Assembly: GCA_007844125.1 (NCBI GenBank)
Contig: CM017567.1
Location: 48,629,235-48,693,234 of the forward strand
Direction: 5' to 3'
DNA: 64,000 nt
From: Sinonovacula constricta
Taxonomy: Eukaryota > Mollusca > Bivalvia > Cardiida > Solecurtidae
Both the position numbers and the translations under genes were made by a program. The notes under the pieces are model-generated. The model worked only from the letters and a program-made list of their open reading frames with translations. It was not told where the DNA came from and ran no database searches. Below are positions 19,847 through 33,066 of this stretch, one piece after another; position 1 is the stretch's first letter; each line of letters starts with the position of its first letter.

Positions 19847-22240
19847 TCAACCCTTTCCAATCCTATGAGTTATTATTTATATTAAAAATTCTATCTGACA
19901 GCAGACTTTAAGAGCTGAAAAAAAATGATAAAGCACATTGATCCATCTTGCATTTTTTTGTTTTCATTTTAAGGTAATTTAACTTTTTCATAACTGTCAT
20001 CCTTAGAATTTTTTATAAAAAAGGGAAAAATGTCAGATATCTGATTATTAAAAAAAAAAAGCGGCATTTATAATTTAATTTGTGCCACTTTTATGTAAAC
20101 GATCATTAGTGTGTAAAATTCTGTTTCTGTGCAATTTTTATTGGGGTGTGAATAGATTTTTGAAAAGCAGTACATACATAAGTGAAAGTGGTTGCTGTGA
20201 AGATTGCCCAACTTAACACGCTGATAGTATAGTAACAGTACCTTGTTTTACTATAATAAGCTCAACAAATGTTAAAAACTAGAAATTGCTTTATTTGTTT
20301 ATGTAAATACATTTTATGTTAATAGCAAAAAAAACGCTTCTGTTTTTAGGGACCAATAGTGAAAGAAGCCATTATTGTCAAATATAGACCATGTATAGAT
20401 TCTATCATTTAATTACCGGGTAAATGTTAGGAATTATTTTTCCAATACTGAAAAGTTTATCTCACGTCTCTACCTTTCACTTTACTATCAGCATGTGATT
20501 GTAGGTCTATTGCAGGGATGTGTATAATCCAAAATCCAGATAAAAAAAATAGATTTTAACTGGAAAAAAGCTGTTACTGTTCAACCAAACGCTGTATAAT
20601 TGGTATTTATTGGAAGTCGTCATATCAAGATGAATCTAATAATCCCCAGGTATGTAGGGCTTGGTGGAGAAATAAACGATAAAACATCAGGAGACTTTGT
20701 CTGGAGCTTTGTGTATTTAAAGCTATTGCTACTGTGAACTGGTTATTTTATGTTGTTACTTTGGTTCACATGTTAATCATTGTCAAGGCCAAGTTCATTT
20801 TATAGATCTTGAGCATTTTCTTCTATCATCCAGACTTCCTGTTTGGTAATTGATAAGTACAAGAATGCTTAATGCTATATGATTAAATTAAAGTCTTTAA
20901 CTTCTAGTGATTGCGTCAGTGTACCCATGTAAATAACTTCCTGATTTTTTTTTTTTGTGTTTGTACTTGTTCCTCAAAAACAAGCATTCCATACAATTGT
21001 GGCTTTATTTTCAGTAGATTTACCTGCTTTATAATATTTCTTTTCATGGACACTTCATTGCCCATACTATTTGAAAGCAATACACGTATATAAAGGAAAC
21101 AAGTAATATTGTATCATAATAAATTTTTTATTGTTTATGAAAAATACACAACAACAGTATTGCTTTTTTTCAATTTTTGTTTTTAGCTTAATGATTGTAA
21201 GCAGGCATCAAAACTGTAACACTTTCTAGAATATGCTTTGTAAAAACAACAGAAGTTAAACTCAATTCTAAGCCATTTGATAGATCAATTTTTGGATTAT
21301 ATTTTATCAAACAGCTTGGTTTTGGGACTAAAGTGAAGGGCTCTAATTTTAAAGTTGAGTATTACTTGTAATTTTGGGTTCTCCTTAAGCCTATTTTTGA
21401 TAGTACATAGGTATGTCTCATATTTTTTTGTTTCTCCTTATATACCAGTTGTTGGGAGAACACATTAAAGTTGTCTCACTTCATTATTTTCAAGAAGTAT
21501 AATCGCTGTGAAGTATGAGCTTAAAAACAAATAGCATCCTTAGTCAAGAGGTTCCAGCATTTGACCTGGGATCAAAGGCTTCTGGGCTGGATCAGTGACC
21601 CGAGACAAGACATGTTATTCCTTTGTCAAGATTTCTAATGACACATTGCCTTAGTACTAGTCAGTGAGTTAGATTCCAGAGGGTTTAATAAACATAACTA
21701 GATTTCCAGATGACAAAAACAAAGTAGGTTGAATGTAAACTTATTCAACAATTGCCAGAAAGTAGGTTTGAACTTTACTTGTTAGTAGATGACAAAACAA
21801 GTTGGTTTTAACTAAACTATTGGTATAGGGTTGAGTTATTTATTACATGACCACTTCGGCTAATTTGGAGCCCTGAGTTTGGTTCTCGAAAGTTTTATTG
21901 TTTTGTATCCTGTATTTTTATGTGGAATGGTATCTTTGAAAGCATGGCATTAATCTTCCTTTGAGAATGTATTACTGTAGTCAAATGTGTGAATGTTCTT
22001 AAATGAAAACAGGTCAGAATACAGCAAGGTGAAAGAGTAGGGGGCAAATAAACCCCCATATTATCTTTTCATAGGATAAACATACTTGAAAGAAATATTT
22101 GATAAAATGTTCATGTAAGAACAAGTGTTTCTTTTGTTGTGTGTATTAAAGTATAAAAACAACAGCACAAGTGTATGTAGCTTACAAAGTGAATTGTATA
22201 TTGTTCTTGAGGAGGTAATAAATTGTGTATAAACTACTAT
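19847..22240 (+). other. Downstream region of ARF copy b, collinear with the flank of copy a
   Basis: Non-coding. AATAAA hexamers at 20671-20676 and 21118-21123 are candidate polyadenylation signals. Blocks near 19900-19917, 20805-20825, 20960-21020 and 22165-22235 resemble segments downstream of copy a in the same order. The last is the 'gaggaggtaataaattgtgtata' block. Confidence 0.5.
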
Positions 22241-24821
22241 GTACCAGTGTCTCTCATTTCTTAACATACCTTATTTAATGGTGAAATATTCCTGAAATAG
22301 TCCCATCTTTTCATACATAAAGGGACTTGACTCTAACAAAAAATTACACTTTTACCTCCCTTGGGTAGGTTGTTTCTGACAAACACTTAAGACTTAAGCA
22401 TAAAATGGAATTTTATTGGTTAAGAGAAAAAATTAAAAGGTTCAGTGCTTTTCTAAAAAAATATGCAAATTAAAAATAGAATTTATTATTTCTTTAATTT
22501 TGAAAATAGGGAATTTAGCCATTGGATTTTAACCAGTAATCATGCTACATACATTACAGGGCTAAACTACTTGCAAATGTACACAACATTTTGCCAGAGG
22601 CTCTTCAACAAAAAAGTGCAGATTCAGATTGACAAATTCTAGTGAAAGCTGGCTCATCCGGACCTTTCACTTTTACAAAAGCCTTTTAATTTGTGCTTTA
22701 TACAAACAATAGTTGCCATGTTAAGACATTAATGTGTTACTTTTTTTAAAAACCAACATTTTAGTTATCTACTTACAATATCATACCTATGTTACTTGAA
22801 GTACTGATATCGACCCAGCAGCAAATAGTGAAGATCCTGATTATACATCTCCCAGCTGACTGATTGGGTCCCAGTTTCACTAAACTTCCTCAGCTGTGGA
22901 ATTCTTCAACCTAAAAATTCTACTTAGCTGAGAAATCTGGAAAAGTTTGTTTCACCAAAGTTACTCAACTCAATTTTGAGTATCTACAACTGAGAAAAAA
23001 AAGTTCCTGCTAGCGCCATATTTGGGGAAACAGTTTTTAGGCAACTAGCAGCATTTTTCAAATATTTAAAGAAAACTCAAGAAAAAAGCTCCTCAAAGTG
23101 TTAAGTGAAACAAGAACTTAAGGAATTCTCAAAAAGTTGAGGCAAATCTCAAAGCTGACGGGGGAAGGACTTGACAGAGTTTAGAGAAGCTGGTGCCTGA
23201 CTACACTATCTGCCTAAGCCTGATTACTAAGTGCTTAGCAGGCAATCTGATCTTAAGAATTTAAGAGTTAGATTTTTTTTAATTTAAAGATTGTCTTATG
23301 TTGCTGCCTCTGTATTTTGAGATCATTATCTAACGCAAAGATGGAAAATCAATGGTATAACAAGTAAAATTATAAAACAAATAATTTAATAAAACAGTTG
23401 TTTATTTTGTAAAACAATAAAATATGAAATACATGTATAAACAACGATACTTGGTGGTAAAGGGAGCTTTATAAGCCAACAACAAACAATAAATAGCACA
23501 AAACACGTCGAAACACATATCACAGACATAGCTTGTTTTGGCAAGGTGAGGTAAAATGAAGGGAAATAACATCACACGTACAATGTACCAGCAAATGCTA
23601 AACTTGGCAAATCATTGGTTTAAATGGAGAGGTTTTATGATGAAAATTGAAAAATGACATCACAAAAAATAAATGAAGGACTCTTGGGCACATACGGTAT
23701 ATACCGGTACATGACATTATGGTTCATGTGACAACTGGTCGGCTGTGGTAACCAGGCCAAGGTTGCAACTCCATTGACAGGCTGTGAGCAGATAGCAACC
23801 ATAACTGAGCACTTGGAATAATGTATTGACCAAACTATAGAAAATTTAATAGATTGCGATTTTTGATGGAGTCATACAATATTTTAATAAATGAATTGCA
23901 TGTTTTTAACTTAGAAAAGCCTACATCATCACCATGTTGTTGTAAATATATACAATTAAAACCTACTTCATTGATAAACTTAAAAATTCTTGGGACAAGT
24001 TTAATGTGGCATTGGTTGATGTATTTTGTTTGAGACAAATTAAACAATATTCTTGAACCAAAACAGAAATAGGATTTTATTTATGTTTTTAAAAAAAATA
24101 GTTTAAATAATGATTGTCTTCATAAGATTTGTTTTTATGCCATGTTAAAAAAATAAGATCTTGCCAGTTTGTGGATTTCTGGTATTAGCACTTAAAGCAT
24201 GATCCTAAGTGAAGAATAAACACAAACTGAAAAATGATAGTTTCTAGTCTGCGTACAATTATGTACATTAACAACATTTTTAAATATAACTAAACCTTGT
24301 ACACTTCTATTTATATGAACTGTGCAGTAGGATGCAAAGCAAAGTACACATCCCAACACCAGAACCTATACAATCTAAGAACAACTGGATAAAATAAACA
24401 TTTGTTTTTCTTTTTTTAATTGAAAAACAAAACAAACATAAAAAGACCAATGATTTTCACACAAGTTGAATAATTTTAACACTCCTGATGTAAAATTATT
24501 TCAGCAACCATGGCAGAATTTCTTTAACAATTTCTAAGTGGATTTCTAAGTGGTTTTGTATACTGTCTACTACCGTACCTCATTTTGTCTTACAAATTCT
24601 AAATACAAAGACACCCTGGCCAGTGGTTTTTTAGCATGATTGAAGTATTTATTTTAATATAAAAAATCCAAAAGAAACAAAAGCACCCAAAATATTTAAA
24701 TGATTTTCTCGAGCTATAATAACAATTTTAGCATTTTTTTCACGGAAAGAGAAACAACAAAAATCCTAAAATAAGTAAAATTTGAATTATATGATTTTCT
24801 CAACCACAGATGTCACCATAT
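22241..24821. other. Intergenic region between convergent ARF copy b and TRIM-NHL genes
   Basis: No coding exon is seen. At about 22870-23170 there is a repeat-like stretch with recurring 'agtttcact', 'gtttcacc' and 'agtgaaac' phrases, probably an old inverted-repeat element. The remainder is AT-rich sequence without recognisable features. Confidence 0.4.
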
Positions 24822-24827
24822 TTTATT
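24822..24827 (-). terminator. Candidate polyadenylation signal of the TRIM-NHL gene
   Basis: AATAAA on the minus strand about 140 nt after the TGA stop at 24967-24969. Another lies at 24648-24653. Confidence 0.4.
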
Positions 24828-24966
24828 ATTTTTTACAATAGAAATCAAGTAAAAAAGTAATAAACTCAGAAAATTTAAACAAATGATTTTCTTTGTCACT
24901 GATAACAACATTTCCAAATTTTAACTTCTCACAGAAAAAAAAAATGCAACCAAAATTAATAAAAAA

Positions 24967-27900
24967 TCAGAAAATCTGAATCCGATGATTCTCCCTATCA
25001 CTTATTACAACATTTCCGTTTGCCAAGATGGCCAGACCTTCCAAACCCTTAAACTGCCCACTATCACTACCATAGCCACCAAACATGCTGTAAAACCGGC
25101 CATCCCCGCGAAAAACTTGGATCCGATTATTCCCACTATCAGCCACAACAACAAATCCCTGCTCATCTATGGCTATTCCCTTTGGATATTTCATCTGGCC
25201 TTGCATCGTTCCGACAGACCCAAATGAGAAAATATAATCACCATACATGCTGAACACTTGGATCCTATGATTGCTGCTATCACTGACATAAACTTTTCCA
25301 TCTTGACTGATAGCAAGGTAATGGGGGTTCTCAAACTGCCCTATTTGACGTCCGAGTCGACCAAACTTTCGTACAAAACTTCCATTTGCTTGAAACACCT
25401 GCACCCTGTGGTTCTCCTTATCACAGACATAGATGAATCCCATACTGTCAGTTGCAATGCCCCATGGGTAGCTCATTTGTCCATCCTCTTGACCTTCTTC
25501 ACCAAATTTGTGTTTAAACACCCCTCGCGAGTCAAACACCTGTATTCTGTGATTATATCTGTCTGTGATTAGTATATCTCCCATGGAGTTGATCGCAATC
25601 CCTGCCAGACAGTCAAATTCCCCATCTGCCTGACCGTAGGATCCAAATGTCTTGATAAAATTACCGATGTTATCAAACACAGACACTCGATGGTTGCTGC
25701 TGTCCGCAATGTACATCTGATCAATCCTCGACACAGCAATTCCCCTTGGCCAAACAAACTCCATGCTATCACTACCACGTGAACCAAATCGAATAATTGC
25801 CCGACCCTTGTCTTGGTAGTTGTTTCGAGCTACGTTGACTCGAGTTGAGTCTCCCCCATCAATCTGTCCTATTTGATATGGCACATCTGTGTTTCCATCC
25901 TGATCAGAAGATAAATCAACTTCAAATCGTATTGCCTCTCTTGGCCGATTTACCGGATCTGCTGTACTTGCTCTTGATACATTGTCTTCCTCTCTAATTG
26001 TTTGAAAATCTTCCCGTGTGAATGTCCGACTACGTGAAATGGGTGGGCGATCACCATTTGAACTGGCAACGTGAGACTGGCTGCCTGACGTCTGATCACC
26101 ACTATTGTTTCTACGTCGTGCCACTGGTGATGACTGACTGTCAGTCTGTCTAGAATTTCTGGTACCCAGTCCACCAAATGATGCTGGTAACCGAGTGTCC
26201 GAGAGGTTGTGTCGACGCCTTTCTTGGAGCGAGCGTCGGCCAGCAGGCTGTCCATCATTTCCTGCACGTATATTTGAGCGTGGTGGATGCGAAAAGTCCA
26301 CAGGAAGTTCCCATGACATGCTAGGCTGGACTGGTCGTCGCTGAGGACTTGAAGAAGCTAGAAAAAATATCATTATATGTATTTACTGGGTTGGTGACCA
26401 GTTATTGTTTTTGTTACAATCATGTTCACTTTTTGATATTCAGTTGGAAAACCTTATACTCAAATGTATGAACACCAAATTGATTGCAATGCAATTTATT
26501 GATAAGTAGACAATTTAAGTCAAAATACATCCAGAACTGAAAGTGGACTTGACACTGTTTTAGCATATTTACATGATGCATAGAATTGCCTGATCATATT
26601 AACTTCATAATTATTTAAAATGTATTGTCACTATCTTGTGTATCAGCATACTGTTTATGACTGATGTAAAAGCATATTTGACACATAAAACTTAACAAAA
26701 TTTAGAATCTAAAAAGCTAATTGAGTTTTTAACTGTCATAATAAGCTTGAAAACTCTTGTAATGTTCTTTTATCTCCAAACTTCAATTAAAATTGTTTTG
26801 AAGGACAGCATTTTAGCATAAAAATTCAGTGGGGATGTGTTAACCCAGTGTTCATTACAGAGTTGCCTCTATGAGCAAAAAAACCCAAAAAAAAACATTG
26901 CCAACATAGATTACTTTGTTCAACCATATATGCCACATTAAAAGCTTACCCACTGATGTTTCTCCTCCCCCTCCCATCATTCCGGCAGTTCTGTCCCGGC
27001 GAGAAGTTTGGGGAGATAACCCTGTTGCTCCTGAATCTGATAGTAAAGTAGCCATTCTCTCCCTTGGCCTAGTCCTGCCTCCCCTACCAACATCAGTGGA
27101 GCCAGCTGCACTGGCACCCCCACTTGCAACAGGTGATTCTGGCCCACGTGGGGTGGCCACAGGGACACTGCCTGCAATATGCATACGTGTATATATAGTA
27201 CAATATTTTTTTGTTAGAGTCTAGCAAAGAAAAATCACACAGATAATTTCTCAGTCTTGTGTCAACATTATTTAAGGGTAAAAGTCTTGTGTTATTCTAC
27301 TTCTATATATGCCATAACCTGCCAGTCTCACAGTTTTACCCCATGGTCATTGGGCATATTTGTAAATCCAATATCTACAGCCAGATGTATGGTGCAAGGA
27401 GGTCATGTGCATGAGCTGAATAACCCTCGCATGCACCCATTTATACACTTGGGTGTAGTGGATCAATTCAAGCACCTGGGTGTTGTGGATCAATTCAAGG
27501 TATATTCTTTGCTTAAGGAAATTAGGAGCAACCCAACCAAGGTAAAAACCGTGGACCCCATGATCCAGGGTCCCACGTCCTACCACTGGACTATCCGCTC
27601 CTCTAAATTTAGTAGATCAAAAGTGAGGTAACTCTAAGGAACTATCCATAGTCTTCTAGCTACTTAAAAAAACCCACAAAAATTGACAAATATCTGTAAT
27701 AATTTTAATTCAATATAAATCAATTTCATCATTCCAAGTAGAAGTGTACAAACTCACCTATGGCTTGGAGGGCTGTGTCCAGTCCAGGTCCTGACCTTTG
27801 AGTTGGTCCAGACGACCTCTCAGTACCCTGCCGTAATGGAGTAACCATGGGCGACTGTTCCCGTGACGACGATGACTGAGAATTAACAGAAGAAGGCCCT

Positions 27901-30900
27901 GAGTTGTCAGACCCTCCATTACCATTGGACTGTCTATCCACAATGCACAGCTCCCCGAAATTAGAAATAGCCTGAGAAAATCGATCTCCCTCAAACTCCA
28001 ACTGTACCTGTAATAGAAACATTAATAACACCAACTGATCTGAAAAATTGTATACAGTCAATCATAGCTTCAATTGACCTGAATATTGAAAATAGTTATA
28101 ACTTAGATAACCTTGTGCTCAGGCTGGTGTTCACAGTGATTTGCAACTATACAATCCACAACACCATTTATACCCAGTACATGAAAGTGGCAAACTCTTG
28201 TGACATTTGCTTTGTTACTTGTGATGCTGTGAATAAATTTAAAGAAACAAAAAAACAGCAACGAAAAATTGAGATTGAGTTTCCATTAGTATGATTGGTA
28301 AATGTTGAATCTGATCATAAATCTGACCAATCAGATTATTAGCGAAAATTTCAGTCTTGTTCTCAAATGGACAGCACCCCAGAAATTTTGTAAATTGAGA
28401 TTATTTTTTCATATTACTTTCTAATTTTAAGTTCTTTGACAACTGTGACGATATTAATGGATAACCAAAATAAAATACAAAAAAATATTTGGGATTGGGA
28501 TTGGGATTAGCCGGCATTTTTGCGGATACTGCGCAGCGACATTTCTATCATTATAGCACAGGGGCACTTATGAGGTGCCCAGGGACTGAACCCGGCTGGT
28601 CCATTATACTGACACCGACGAGTCAGGCGTAATGCTGTCCCCTTAGCCCCGAGCATTAGGAGGGAAGCCACTACTACCAACTTTAAAGTCTTTGGTAAGA
28701 CCCGACCAGGGTTCGAATCCACGACCTCCCGATCCGCAAGCTGACGCTGTACCACCTGAGCTATTGCGGCCGGTAAAATATTTGGTAAAAGCCATAAAAT
28801 ATCAGACAAACGATGCCATTGTACAAGAAGTTCACAACATGAAGTACACGACACTGAACAGCAACCAAAACAATTGTGATTGACACTTCAATGAGCCAGA
28901 CTTTTATCAAAATGAACTTATAGGTGCCAGGTGAAATTTAAGTGTAAACATTTTGCTGGTCACAATGTATAATAAAACTACACAAAACAAGTATGTACCA
29001 AAGCTCATTGGCACAGTCAGCAGAGCACTGGACTGCCATAAAAGAGGTCCTGGGTTCAAATCCTACAAAAACAAGCAATTTTTATTTGGGTTTTTATTAT
29101 ATTTATGTCTTTTTCTTCCTTCTTTATATTAATAGCTACTGAATTTTATCGATGGATTGGGTTTAGGTATTGGTTTTGCCTTTAACAGTTATGATGGCTT
29201 TAAATTTGTATATTTAACCATCAAATTTACTGTTAATAATTTTATTATATTGCAAGGCTTAATATGTAATGGCTATTTATGAAAAGTAATTAACCGTGTA
29301 TGATTTTATTGTAAATTGGACTATGACACTTGTTTAATCATAGAGAAAGCTGCAGAAAACCAACCAATAAATGAGTACTATTTCATTAGACATAAAATTG
29401 ACTAGAGCTATCACTGGAAGTGATTAATACATCTGCCAGCCTGCTATTTGACAGTTAAAACCTTTGACTCCTTAGTATTACCTTGGCATTTTATTTGATT
29501 TTTGTTTGTTTTTGACAGAACCACCAGCACACTGCAAATCAGCTGGAAGACATTCTCAATTGCCCCGAACAGGACTCCAACACACACGGTGAGAGGCTAA
29601 GCAGTCAGAAGAGTTACAAATCGGCGACTCTACCACTATGCCACAGGCGTCCCTATTTGATTTGAAATCTAGTTCTTACATACAAACATCATCTAAATAT
29701 GGCAAACATTTGTCACAAGAAATTTGTAATTGCATAAATTCTTGGTAAAGTTATTGTCCAGAAATTATTTAAAACTGACTGACAGTCTGACTTTTAATTT
29801 TTTTTATTTTGCCTGGATTATATTCACCTTCACATACATGTGTTTATTCCCAGAATTTACAAAAGATGCCAGTTTATAGACGGAACTGTTTACTATGCAT
29901 TGCTCCCGGTAGATACCATCCAAAGTAAAGGTACTACCAAGCAAGAGAATCAAAACATTCACCATGGATACAGGGCTTTATATCTCATTTTTATCTTGCT
30001 CTTGAAAAATAAAGAAAAGAGTAAAAAATAACCAACCTGGCGTTCCCTAGGTAATCGAATCCCGGCACCATTCTCATAGGCACGAATGCTTTCCATATGT
30101 TCTACACACTGTCTTTTTATATCAACCAAATCATCATCTGGTATCGTTTGATTTGCTCGAAGAAGCAATGCTTCAGTTGAGTCACAAAAACTTGCAGTAC
30201 TTGCCAGTTCCACTTCAACATTTTCCTGGCACATACGCAGAGAGCGAATCTCTCCCAGTAACCACATTTGTACCTCACTGTGAAGAGCTCGTTGACGATT
30301 TCTTAACTCAGAGATATGCCGTTCAATCATTTCTGTGATTTCTGCCTTTCCGGCTTCAGCTCTTTGATGAAGCTGTTCCGATTTATTTTCAACAACACTA
30401 ATGGCCTCTGAAAAGGATGGTAGCCCTCGTCTGAGCTGACCAACAATACGGTTGATGTCCAGTCGCAGTTGGTCAATATGAGATCGTTTACATGTATCAC
30501 AAATGATTCCATCACAATGTGGACATCTAGAGAGAGAGACTTGTCTAGAACATGAGGAGCAACTAGTCCTCTCTGCAGCAGGAGCTTGTTCACGAGCATT
30601 TGCATTTCTATTGTTATTTCTTTGTCTAGGGGAGTCTCCAGTCGCCTGATTGGCTGGTTGGTTATTTTGCTCCGCCCTTCCAGTATCTGCTGCAGTTTGA
30701 TTGGATGTTTGAGGTATTATGGGTGTGGCTTGAGCAGGTAGATCAAGGAAGTTTAGGAGTGTTCTGTTTGTGGGGAATGCAGAAACACCAGCATATGGTA
30801 CTCTGTGTTCAGCCCTGCATTCTGGACATTTTATCTGATGAAATCTGTAAAAAAAAAAAGGTCAACAAAAAATCAATCTACACTCCTCCTGCAGCTTTTT

Positions 30901-32038
30901 ATCACTTATTATTGTATTACATGTCAGTATGATTGGCAGATCCAAAATTCTTCCAATATATTTTAATGTAAAATTATAAAGATTGTTCAGATCACATTGT
31001 ATCGAGTTACCACTCTTGATTAGATGACAAGCAGAAACAATTATGAACAATTACGAATATGTAAGCTTATCTGCATGTTTTAACACTTTTGTAAGTTTCA
31101 ACAGCTACTCCTTAATGCATTGACTGACACTTAAATCAAGGCATGACAAATAACAAGCATGTACGGGTCACTGCTTGGTGATGTCTCGATATTGTGTAAA
31201 TTAGTTGAGGGCATAAGTCAAGTAGAATTGCAGATTTAAATCTGTCCTCCAACTAAAAAGTTTACCAAAAAACAATAAGCAAGTATTTTTTTATCTCTTA
31301 ATAACCATAAAAGAATAATTTCATGGCACAACAATGATATATTCATTCATATATGTATGCCATTGTAAGTTATGATTTTACAAATTCTATGATTTTACAA
31401 ATGATTTGGCCAGTCTGGTGAATATTCGTACTATTGTACCAGGACAGTATGTTTGTACAGTTATACAAACATAATGTTCATAGAAGTCAAAGTGACGTCC
31501 AGGAAGCATTAGTTGTTGGAATCCTCAGAAAAATTTCCACAACAGAACCGCAATTACATATACATGTATGTGAACTTTTTCTGAGGCCAAAGTGAAAGAC
31601 TTTCCCTCGCAAAGTGGGAGGTATGTTATTTTCATATAAACAAAGAAGGAAATTATCAGTTTTCAAGTAGGGAGATTTCTGAAAATGTATAAAACACCTC
31701 TCATTTTCAAAAAAATTAACCTTAAAAAAGGGAGTCTCCATCCAAAAACTGGAGAGTTCACATGTATGCAGTTAACCACATGTCTGTGGGAAGACCTGCT
31801 CACAGTTAATTTTTTATTCCAACCAGAGCTCATGACATACCCAAGCAGTTCAGGTGCTGAGGAATGTGTCCCAGACATACCTGGTAACCAGCTGTTGGAG
31901 ACAAGGTGTTTCACAGAATGTGTGTTGACATGGTAACACTTTTGGTGATGTGAATCTATCCAGACAGACGGAACATCGTAATAGTTCCTCAATCTGCTGA
32001 GCGGAGTAGCTCAAATTTAGGCCTCTCTCTTCTGTCAT
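24967..32038 (-). CDS. TRIM-NHL protein (RING, B-box-like zinc finger, coiled coil, six NHL repeats)
   Basis: Likely E3 ubiquitin ligase and/or RNA-binding post-transcriptional regulator, as for the NHL-1, TRIM32 and Brat group. Coding exons are 32038-31881, 30844-30037, 28007-27758, 27171-26950 and 26357-24967; all junctions are canonical and in phase, giving 942 residues. RING residues: Cys22, Cys25, Cys37, His39, Cys42, Cys46, Cys59 and Cys62, with an unusual three-residue spacing between Cys42 and Cys46. A Gln/Asn-rich linker (about 90-145) precedes a B-box-like finger (Cys148, 151, 160, 163, 168, 171, His175) and a helical coiled coil (about 178-320). A Ser/Gly/Arg-rich disordered middle follows, then six NHL repeats (about 665-942) with recurring NHR-VF motifs, ending at the stop. 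An acceptor just upstream (exon start at 32049) shows a 5' untranslated exon further away. The RING sequence looks closest to NHL-1 as I remember it; orthology is not proven. Confidence 0.93.
28491..28774 (-). mobile_element. SINE family D, full copy with (GGGATT)n tail and target duplication
   Basis: Read on the minus strand, the element begins 'accggccgcaatagctcagg' (box A) and has 'gtggattcgaaccc' (box B), so it is tRNA-derived. The body continues through 'aatgctcggggctaagggga' and 'ctgtgctataatgatagaa' to 'atgccggctaatcccaatccc'. The hexamer tail lies at 28491-28510. Direct repeats 'aaaatattt' flank it (28482-28490 and 28775-28783). It lies in TRIM-NHL intron 2, in the sense of the gene. 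Confidence 0.88.
28996..29075 (+). repeat. tRNA-like SINE head, isolated
   Basis: 'ttggcacagtcagcagagca' resembles a box A region and 'tgggttcaaatcc' a box B, followed by an A-rich stretch. The stems do not close as in a working tRNA, so I read it as a tRNA-derived repeat fragment. Confidence 0.45.
29519..29652 (-). mobile_element. SINE family C, partial copy
   Basis: On the minus strand it reads 'ggacgcctgtggcatagtgg', 'agagtcgccgatttgtaact', 'agcctctcaccgtgtgtgtt', then 'gctgatttgcagtgtgctgg'. This matches the heads at 54838 and 63318. It lies in TRIM-NHL intron 2, in the sense of the gene. Confidence 0.75.
31563..31768. mobile_element. Inverted-repeat element (MITE), copy 1 of 3
   Basis: The right end is AGTTCACATGTATG (31755-31768) and the left end is a near complement, CATGTATGTGAACT (31563-31576). 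The interior phrases 'gaggccaaagtg', 'ttattttcatataaacaa', 'acacctctcatt' and 'ggagtctcc' recur in the copies at 41001 and 51824. It lies in TRIM-NHL intron 1. Confidence 0.8.
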
Positions 32039-32221
32039 CTCTGCTGTTTCTGTAATCAGAAATGGTGATCATTTATCAACAACAATACAAATTGTTTTTT
32101 TCCTTAAATACAATGCAGCAAGACAATTATGGTCATAATACACAACAATTATGTTGATGCCCGACTATACATGTAATTGGTTGAGAAAGTCCCTCAACAT
32201 AAAAGTCAAGGTCAGAATATT

Positions 32222-32352
32222 GTCTCACCACAGGTGTTTGAAGAACTCCTTACATTAAATTTTCATTCCAACCAGGATTCAAACCTGCAATGCTGTTAGA
32301 GGCTTAGGGATTATATAAGTCAGAGATTCACACTATTTGGCCACAGGCACCC
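32222..32352 (-). mobile_element. SINE head, degraded, family B/C type
   Basis: On the minus strand it reads 'gggtgcctgtggccaaatag', 'gtgaatctctgacttatata' and 'gcaggtttgaatcctggttg', a degraded tRNA-like head with box B. It is just upstream of the first coding exon of the TRIM-NHL gene. Confidence 0.5.
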
Positions 32353-32805
32353 CAACAGTAGTATTTAAAGGTACTGTCTTTCAGTAGGTTTACAAAAAAA
32401 ATCTAAGAAAACTTTGAACTACTTAGCTTTGCTGTAGCTTGGTGCATATATTAGCTTATGTTACATAGGTCTTCATGAAATTTCAGATCTTTTTTCATGA
32501 TGAAATTAACTGCATAAGTAATTCAGTAAAGTTGAACACATAAAATTTGGGACAGATCCTTTAACAAAAAATGAGGAGGAATATATATGAAGTCAAGTTA
32601 AACAAATAATATTTATTAACAACATTAATGTATTATCTGGCCCTATGGTCTAGTGCTTACATGTATGTGAATCGCATACTCAAGACCTCTGGACAACTTT
32701 TCAAACCCAAAGGCTATCATACATATCTTTTATCTTCCATGTTAAAGTAAAAATAATGATTAAGCAATTAGATTTATTCCAAATTTTTACAGAATATAGT
32801 TTATC

Positions 32806-33066
32806 TTTTCACATATTGAAACAAAAACTGAAGACAAACTGAGGGACAGGACCTTTAAAGTATTCAATTCATGCACTACAGAGCTGTATCTTTTTACATT
32901 TGGTGACTGTTAAAAAATGAAGAAAAACTGAGGGACAGGACTTTTAAAGTATATGATTCATAAACTAGCAGTTTCTTTTCACATTTGGTAATTGTTAAAA
33001 AATGAAGACAAACTGAGGGGACAGAACCTTTAAAGTATACAAGTTAATAAACTAAAGAACTGTACA
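32806..33066. repeat. Minisatellite, three units of about 85 bp
   Basis: Three consecutive units start near 32806, 32889 and 32972. Each has 'cacatt-g-aactgttaaaaa', then 'tgaagacaaactgagggaca', 'ggacctttaaagtat' and 'aataaact'. There is no coding potential. Confidence 0.75.

Noticed and set aside
25258..25572. Plus-strand open frames opposite the NHL repeats
   Set aside because: They are antisense shadows of the repetitive NHL-coding exon, with no independent family resemblance.
26977..27177. Alternative-frame open reading frame within TRIM-NHL exon 4
   Set aside because: The phase from both neighbouring exons selects the other frame; this one is a GC-rich shadow.
28996..29075. Possible functional tRNA gene
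   Set aside because: Box A and B resemblances exist, but the acceptor and anticodon stems do not close and it is followed by A-rich sequence as in SINEs.
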